Shown here: positions 58,729 through 64,000 of the stretch, in pieces
How positions within the stretch are numbered: the first letter of the stretch is position 1
Layout of the letters: each line of letters starts with the position of its first letter
NCBI GenBank assembly: GCA_017607445.1
Contig: JAEVHH010000002.1
Coordinates: 1,727,501-1,791,500 of the forward strand
Source: Histoplasma ohiense
Lineage: Eukaryota > Ascomycota > Eurotiomycetes > Onygenales > Ajellomycetaceae
Direction of reading: 5' to 3'
Length of the DNA stretch: 64,000 nucleotides
Notes under the pieces: model-generated
The model's database searches: none
What the model was told of the DNA's origin: nothing
What the model saw: the letters and a program-made list of their open reading frames with translations, nothing else
Made by a program: the position numbers and the translations under genes

Positions 58729-60725
58729 CTATGTCCGATACCTGAAACCCCTGGCATGGAAATCTGTGAGTTCTTCCTCTTCCTCCTCCCCCGAAGTTGG
58801 GTTAATCTTATTCGCCATGCCGCTTTCATTTTCCACCGCTGGCACACGCTCCTTCTCATCGCGCTTCCGATTAAGGCAATTTAGGTAAAATCTGAGCATA
58901 AGTGCGCTTACCACTACTAGTGAGTAGCAAACGAGAATAGCGCGGAAGGCCGTTGGGTAATGGGGAGCCTCTGCTGATATGAAGAATTGGGGACCCGCAC
59001 TGGAGGCATTTTGCTTAGCTAGTGAAAAGAGAGAGAGAGTTGGGAAAGGGAAAGGGGGAGAACACCAATGGACTGAAGCTTGGGGGGGGGATGTCCAATG
59101 ATAGTTGCTAAGTTTGCTTCTCTTATCTGGGCTTATAACAAACACTGAGCAGGCGCAAGACTCACATATTTCCAGCACAATAGGCGACGAATAAAATAGC
59201 TGTCATGGTCATTTTCTTCGTTGAGCCCTTGTAGTTGACTGCTACCAGCGACATGGCGAGGGGTAGTGCTGCTGGCCCTGGTGACATGAGATAGTATCCA
59301 AATAATTTGACGCCCTTGCTGACGTTTGAGTAGATAATCGCACTCCCCGCGACTGGGAATGCAACGATTCCGCAGATAAGATACGTCGCCACATTGTGGT
59401 ATTTGCTACAGAACCAGCCGCTGTATCCAGCAGTATTAGACAGCGATTTGCAAAGGAGGTTGGACAAGTGAGGAGAGGACAACAGGGAGATGGCTAAGCT
59501 TACGTTATGAGAACTGTGGAAATGCACAGGACAGATGCTGGGGTGATAATTAGAGTGGTTTCCAGGGGCGAAAAGCCAAAGCCCTTGAGGACCAGGTTGC
59601 CAAAGTTTTGGGTTCCACCGTTGGGTATCTGTCACGCCAAAGATTAATATTTCTCGATTTTTTCTTTGAGAAGGATGGCCATGCGAGTTTTTGAAGTTCA
59701 CATACTTGGGTCAAGACCGAAATACTAAGAAATAGGAAGGTTTTAGGATCCATGAGGCATTCGATCACTTGTTCCCGTTTCCACTCGTGTCGGATCTTCC
59801 CCGTGCCAGCAAACTCCACACGATGCTCCGCATAGATCTTTTCTCTTTCATTCAGGAAATCGCAGGAACCGATTGTGTCTGGGAGGAGGAAAAGCAAGAA
59901 AAACCCCCAAAGGAAGGTAGCCACGCCGAGAGCCTGGAAGTAACGTAGTCAATGACAGGTAAGGAGTTGAATCCAGCGACTTGCTGTATATTTCAATATG
60001 CGGGGCAGGGAACGTACAATGAATAACCACTGCCACGCTGCAAGAGGCCTCTTTATATGGCCGATACCAAAAGCCAAAAAGTTTGATAGCAGTCCACCGA
60101 GGGAGTTCCCCGCAAACCATACTCCACAGCGCGCAGGAATCTCCTCACGCGTCCACCACATCGACGTGACAAAGACGAATGCCGGCGAAATTGTTGCCTC
60201 TGCAACCCCCAGTAGGAAACGGACACCCATTAATCCGCCGAAGTTTGAGCAAGCCGCGGTCAACGCGACAACGGCGCCCCAGAAAAACGTATTCGCAGAT
60301 ACATACTTGCCCACAGGTAACTGTTGGATCAGGATAGATGTGGGAAAGGTCCAGAACAGGTATCCGAAGTAAAACACGCTGGAAATCCAGCTGTACTGGG
60401 ACCCGACAAGATGCTATTCCGTCAGTTAGAAGAGAGTGAACCAACGTTCAGGGGTAGATAGCGTGGGGTCTATGGCGATGCTCACAGTGTCTTCCCGAAG
60501 CCCAAAAACGGACGCGCTAGATAGAATGACCTTGTCCATAAAGTTGAAATTGTACGTCACAAATAGCAGTGGGAGGATGCGCCGGTCGATTTTGCGAACA
60601 ACATCCTCTGCGAGCTGCAGTTCGGAACTGTATCTACCGCCACCCCGCACTGCTCCTCGTTCTAGGAGTGAGGAGTTATCCTTTGCCCATGCCGTAGGAG
60701 CCGAATCGGCTCTGGCACTGGCCAT
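58729..60725 (-). CDS. MFS permease, Dal5/allantoate-type anion:cation symporter
   Basis: Plasma-membrane transporter of the ACS family (allantoate, nicotinate, pantothenate, biotin-precursor and other carboxylates). Six exons (complement): 60486..60725, 60018..60413, 59706..59933, 59504..59628, 59166..59420 and 58729..58999, giving 504 aa. Family hallmarks: DRRILPLLFVTYNFNFMDKV at helix 1, GSQYSWISSVFYFGYL, GVRFLLGVAEATISPAF, MWWTREEIPARCGVWFAGN, and GNIAGPQFF created by the last splice. That last acceptor (CTCCAG at 59000) is chosen because two upstream AGs give frame breaks. Twelve helices are expected; the tail is acidic. The substrate cannot be assigned. Confidence 0.9.
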
Positions 60726-62216
60726 GTTTTGCTGAGAAGTGGTTTCAAGAGGAGCTCAGAACCTCATTTCTTGGAAGGTGTATCTTGACAGGAAGTAACA
60801 GCATTTCGTGTGGGAAAAAGCAGAACAGGGAGAGAGTTGCGCGCAGGACAGCCTTAAAAAAGCACCTAGAACAAAGAATACTGTGCGTGGTATTTAGGGA
60901 AAACAAGGTCGAGCGTCCTCTCTGCTTGCAGGTATCCACGGTTGTGAAAGGAGCATCCCTTGCAAGCGCGGATTTATGTCAAGACTAAAGCCGGTGGATC
61001 GCGGGTGCGGTCCGGCGGTGGTGTTGGAGCAGCAGGCTCAGGTTGGTTGGGCGTCGTGTCTCATGTCTGACGGCGGGATATTGGGTGTCACAAACCGTGC
61101 AGATCGTCTGCATTGTGGAGGCCAAATCTGCAGGCCTGGGTGCGGTTGAAAAGATCCCGTCCGCCAGCCATCGGGGACTTTGTGAATCCGAACCAGGGGG
61201 TGTAGTAGACAAAACCAGGATCGCGGGGCGGGGTGCCACTTGCAATAGTCAAATGATGTTTACAGCTTTATATAGCGAGGATTCTGCTGCTAACTACTGC
61301 ATGGCTCTGGTTAAGTTGTATGTCTGGATTACATGCGAAATATGAGCTATTCTGATGCAGTGATACTCTTCACCCTTTGTTGGAAGCTCAAATGGCAGAC
61401 GTGATGGTTTTCGAGCTTACTAGCCCAAGCACTAACATGCTGATGGGCGTCTATGGCGTATTTAGTCAAATATTGATGGTTATGCTTCAAGCGCCACTAT
61501 CACAGGAGGTACCGAATGAGAGGAGATCAGATTCGCCAACATAGAATATTTCCTGGAATCGATATAAAAATATCTAGTTGGGGGCTGAAACTGGCCAACA
61601 CAAACAAAATGATGTTTAAAACCTCTCATAAAGCCCTTGCCATACTCCAGCGGCATGCCAGTATATGCTTGTCTGTATCTCTTTCTAATTTTCAGAAAGG
61701 GAAAATAATGAACCCAAATGATGTCAGGAAAGAGAATGGAAATTATTAAAATTGTCAGCGGCCCTCTGGGTTAAGAATATGTACAAAAAAAACGTAGGAG
61801 GGCCTTGTTTTTGGATCGTTTTGATCATTCGCCTCTCTATGCTCTATTTTTATAACGATCCGAGGTAAGTCAGCGAAGGAAAAAAATTAAAATCCGGAAC
61901 ACCTGTCAAATTAGTATAAAAATCATGAGGGACCGCGTCATAATATCATTGAAAGGCGTGGCAAGGAGAGAGGAACAATGGAAGTGGAAGCGATATGGGA
62001 AAACAAGCCACCGACGTTCTGTTATATAGAGGGATGGGGATGTATAAATATATGACAGGAGAGGAAAGAGGGGGCTGGTGGCGAGGCAGAATACTCAAAC
62101 GACTCTCCGCGCGTTAAAAATCCGCTGGAGTTCTTTTAACTTTTGTAAACAAACCAAACCAAAATATAAACTAAAAATGGAAAGATGATAATGACACGGG
62201 CAAAAACCACCAAGCC
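60726..62216. other. Intergenic region between two MFS genes
   Basis: Promoter of the Dal5-type gene and 3' UTR of the next transporter. Open frames (for example 61043-61345 plus, 60985-61245 minus) overlap each other and lack signatures. No RNA gene is recognised. Confidence 0.5.
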
Positions 62217-63999
62217 TCATAACAAAGTCTCTTCATCATCGGATTTATAGTGATCGACGCTGTCATGATCGACGAATCCAGAAGCCTCAAGTTTATTGGC
62301 TTTGATCCCGAAACTTAGCATGAAACCGAGGAACGCAACACCGCCGAAAACACCAAAGGCCATTGCCTCGCCTTTGGGTTCGATTCGGGTTGCGAGGGTG
62401 AAGAGACTTCCTGATAGAAATGGGCCTACGGCCCGTCCTAAGGCAGATAGAGTCTGGGCAAGCCCATTTAGAGAGCCTAAGGCATGAGTGTTCGTGACAG
62501 AGTTGGTGATCCGTAGAAGGCAGAGGAGTGTAAATGTTAGTACGACCAAAAAAAAAAAACCAATGGCGGGATCTATTTGATCAAAGGAAAAAGAGGTTCA
62601 CATAGCTTACCAAGAGAAGAGCGCTGGTCAGGCCACCAACGGCGGCAACTGTTTTCACCAGCAGAACCACACATAATTCAATCGCGAGAAGGATTGTGCT
62701 CTTCGAGATTTCGCCCCCTGTCGCAGCATCGTCCTTGTACCCGACAAATGGCATCAAGATAAATGAAATAACGAATCCGAGCAGGCTGGCTCGATATGAC
62801 CATTTGTTGCCCATCTTGTCTCGAAGTCTCCCAAATATACAAATCTGGAACGCAATCGACACAATGCTTGCAAAGGCGAGTGAGAGTCCGATTTCGCCAG
62901 GGCTGAGTTCGCGACCCGTCGGCAGTGCTGCTTGACCGAAGATGGGATAAAGAGAGTTGAACGCGACATTAGTTAATGCGAATATCAAATAGGTAATGAG
63001 TAAGAGGACCGTGTCTCTATTGAAGATTTCATCCCGTTCGAGCCCGCCGGAGTTATTCGGTAGATGGAATAGCCCAGTGTTTGGTGTCGCGGAAGAGGAA
63101 TCGATATCGGCATCGGTTTCCTCGCCTGACACCGAGGAATAGCTCTGTCGTTCTGCGCTCGGGCTGTGGCGTTGGTGATTGGGACGGGGTGTTTGTAGGT
63201 ATGTCGGTCTTGAAGAGCTGGTAAATTGCCAAAGCCACGTGAACAACTCGCGCATTTTCTTCTCTAGTTTAGGAAGCGTGGTCGAGTTTTCAAGACTTTC
63301 CTGCAAGAATAGGGATGCTAAGGTGAAGTCTAGCGTTAGGATGACAGCTGAGACGATGTTGGGGGTCAAATAAGGATAGTTCTCGTTCATTTGGCTAGAC
63401 TTCGAAACAAGGAGGCCACCAATTATTGGACCAGTAACCCCCCCAATCCCATAAATCACCGGTAAGTATGTAAAAGCGCGAGATTGGTTAGAGCGATCAG
63501 TAATCTCGCCCAAACAAGTGGAGACGACACCCTGGTTTCCATTGACTATTCCCATCAGAGCCTGAACAACGATGGCCTGCCAAAGCGTCTTGCAAAACCC
63601 GAAAGCTAGAAAGCAGCCAGCGCTAAGAATCGTCCCCAAGAGAATCACCGGTTTTCTGCCAATGCGATCCGATACCCAGCCCCAGAAGAAGTTCGTTGCA
63701 AACTGCGCCAGCGCAAATGAAGATGCGATTACTCCCACGTACATCCCTACCTGGCCATGGCTCACGTTTGGAAACGACGCTGTCATGTGTGGGATATAGG
63801 GGCTTATGGAGTTGAAAGCAGTCTGTTCGCAGAGTGCAATGACCGCGAGGATAGCCATTTGTTCGGTAGGAAGGGGAGATTCAGTGACGGAAGATTCCGC
63901 TTCGCCATTGGAACTCGATAAAGTTGACTCGCTTGACAAAGGCCGCCCTCGGGATTTGGGCGGAGGAGTCGAGAAGGTGTGGTATGTTTGTGCTGACAT
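62217..63999 (-). CDS. MFS transporter (YCR023C/ZIFL-like) with defective last splice acceptor
   Basis: Twelve-helix major facilitator of the fungal group related to yeast YCR023C and plant ZIFL carriers. Exon 1 is 62611..63999 (463 codons, start ATG three codons' width from the window edge). MFS motif A is GWVSDRIGRKPVILLG; the second-half copy is GRLRDKMGNK. A Ser-rich loop of about 90 residues separates the halves. Exon 2, by protein fit, is 62217..62510 (ITNSVTNTHALGSLNGLAQ), making 560 aa. The intron has a good GTAAGC donor and a perfect TACTAAC branch site, but the acceptor reads CTACGG instead of an AG. Using the nearest real AGs gives early stops. So the last helices may be lost, or the base may be a sequence error. 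The 5' end of the mRNA lies outside the window. Confidence 0.8.
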
Positions 64000-64000
64000 G

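Noticed and set aside
58990..59025. Upstream AGs (CACTAG, CTAAG) as the last acceptor of the Dal5-type gene
   Set aside because: They give an immediate stop or the wrong frame; CTCCAG restores GNIAGPQFF.
1..64000. CRISPR arrays, secondary-metabolite cluster or viral sequence
   Set aside because: No regularly spaced direct repeats with spacers, no PKS/NRPS/terpene enzymes, and no viral genes were seen.

Overview
This is nuclear DNA of a filamentous ascomycete. Genes carry one to five introns of about 55-180 bp with GTAAGT/GTATGT-like donors and (C/T)AG acceptors. The set includes fungus-specific families: an EF-3-type ABC ATPase, methylcitrate-cycle enzymes, a Masc1/RID-type DNA methyltransferase, a 7TM-RGS receptor and an SRPK-like kinase. 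Codon use, protein similarity recalled from memory and the CpG-poor repeat island suggest Eurotiomycetes, most likely Onygenales; the species cannot be fixed from the window. Exon joins were worked out by hand from splice signals and family alignments recalled from memory, with no database search.

Layout. 0.7-7 kb: membrane-anchored GH3 beta-glucosidase and an amino-acid/choline-type permease, both minus. 9.5-13 kb: EF-3/New1-family ABC protein (minus). 13.8-18.2 kb: 2-methylisocitrate lyase (minus) and 2-methylcitrate synthase (plus), diverging from a 589-bp promoter. 20.9-24.7 kb: DEDDy 3'-5' exonuclease-like protein and a FATP-type acyl-CoA synthetase. 25.2-32.4 kb: repeat island with LINE and possible LTR-element debris, minisatellites, palindromes and one intact SRPK-like kinase gene. 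32.6-38.1 kb: GPI-type PEBP-domain surface protein, alpha/beta hydrolase, and 2-methylcitrate dehydratase, the third methylcitrate-cycle gene. 39.1-43.2 kb: SET-domain protein and RID/Masc1-type DNA methyltransferase, tail to tail. 45.2-53 kb: housekeeping block with amidophosphoribosyltransferase, then ATP synthase subunit d, NAC alpha and ribosomal protein L14 on the minus strand. 55.4-64 kb: GprK-like 7TM-RGS receptor, Dal5-type MFS permease and a second MFS transporter whose last intron lacks an AG acceptor.

How the genes work together. The three methylcitrate genes supply the mitochondrial route that turns propionyl-CoA (from odd-chain fatty acids and Val/Ile/Met) into pyruvate and succinate. 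The acyl-CoA synthetase lies between them and could act upstream. The SET protein and the DNA methyltransferase are a plausible chromatin/genome-defence pair, and the decayed repeat island in the same window is the kind of sequence such a system acts on. I saw no CRISPR array, no convincing tRNA or rRNA, and no secondary-metabolite cluster. The most unusual features are the SET/DNA-methyltransferase pair, the loose methylcitrate cluster, the MFS gene with a missing splice acceptor, micro-exons in three metabolic genes, and a six-unit 18-bp repeat that reads in frame as hexapeptides.
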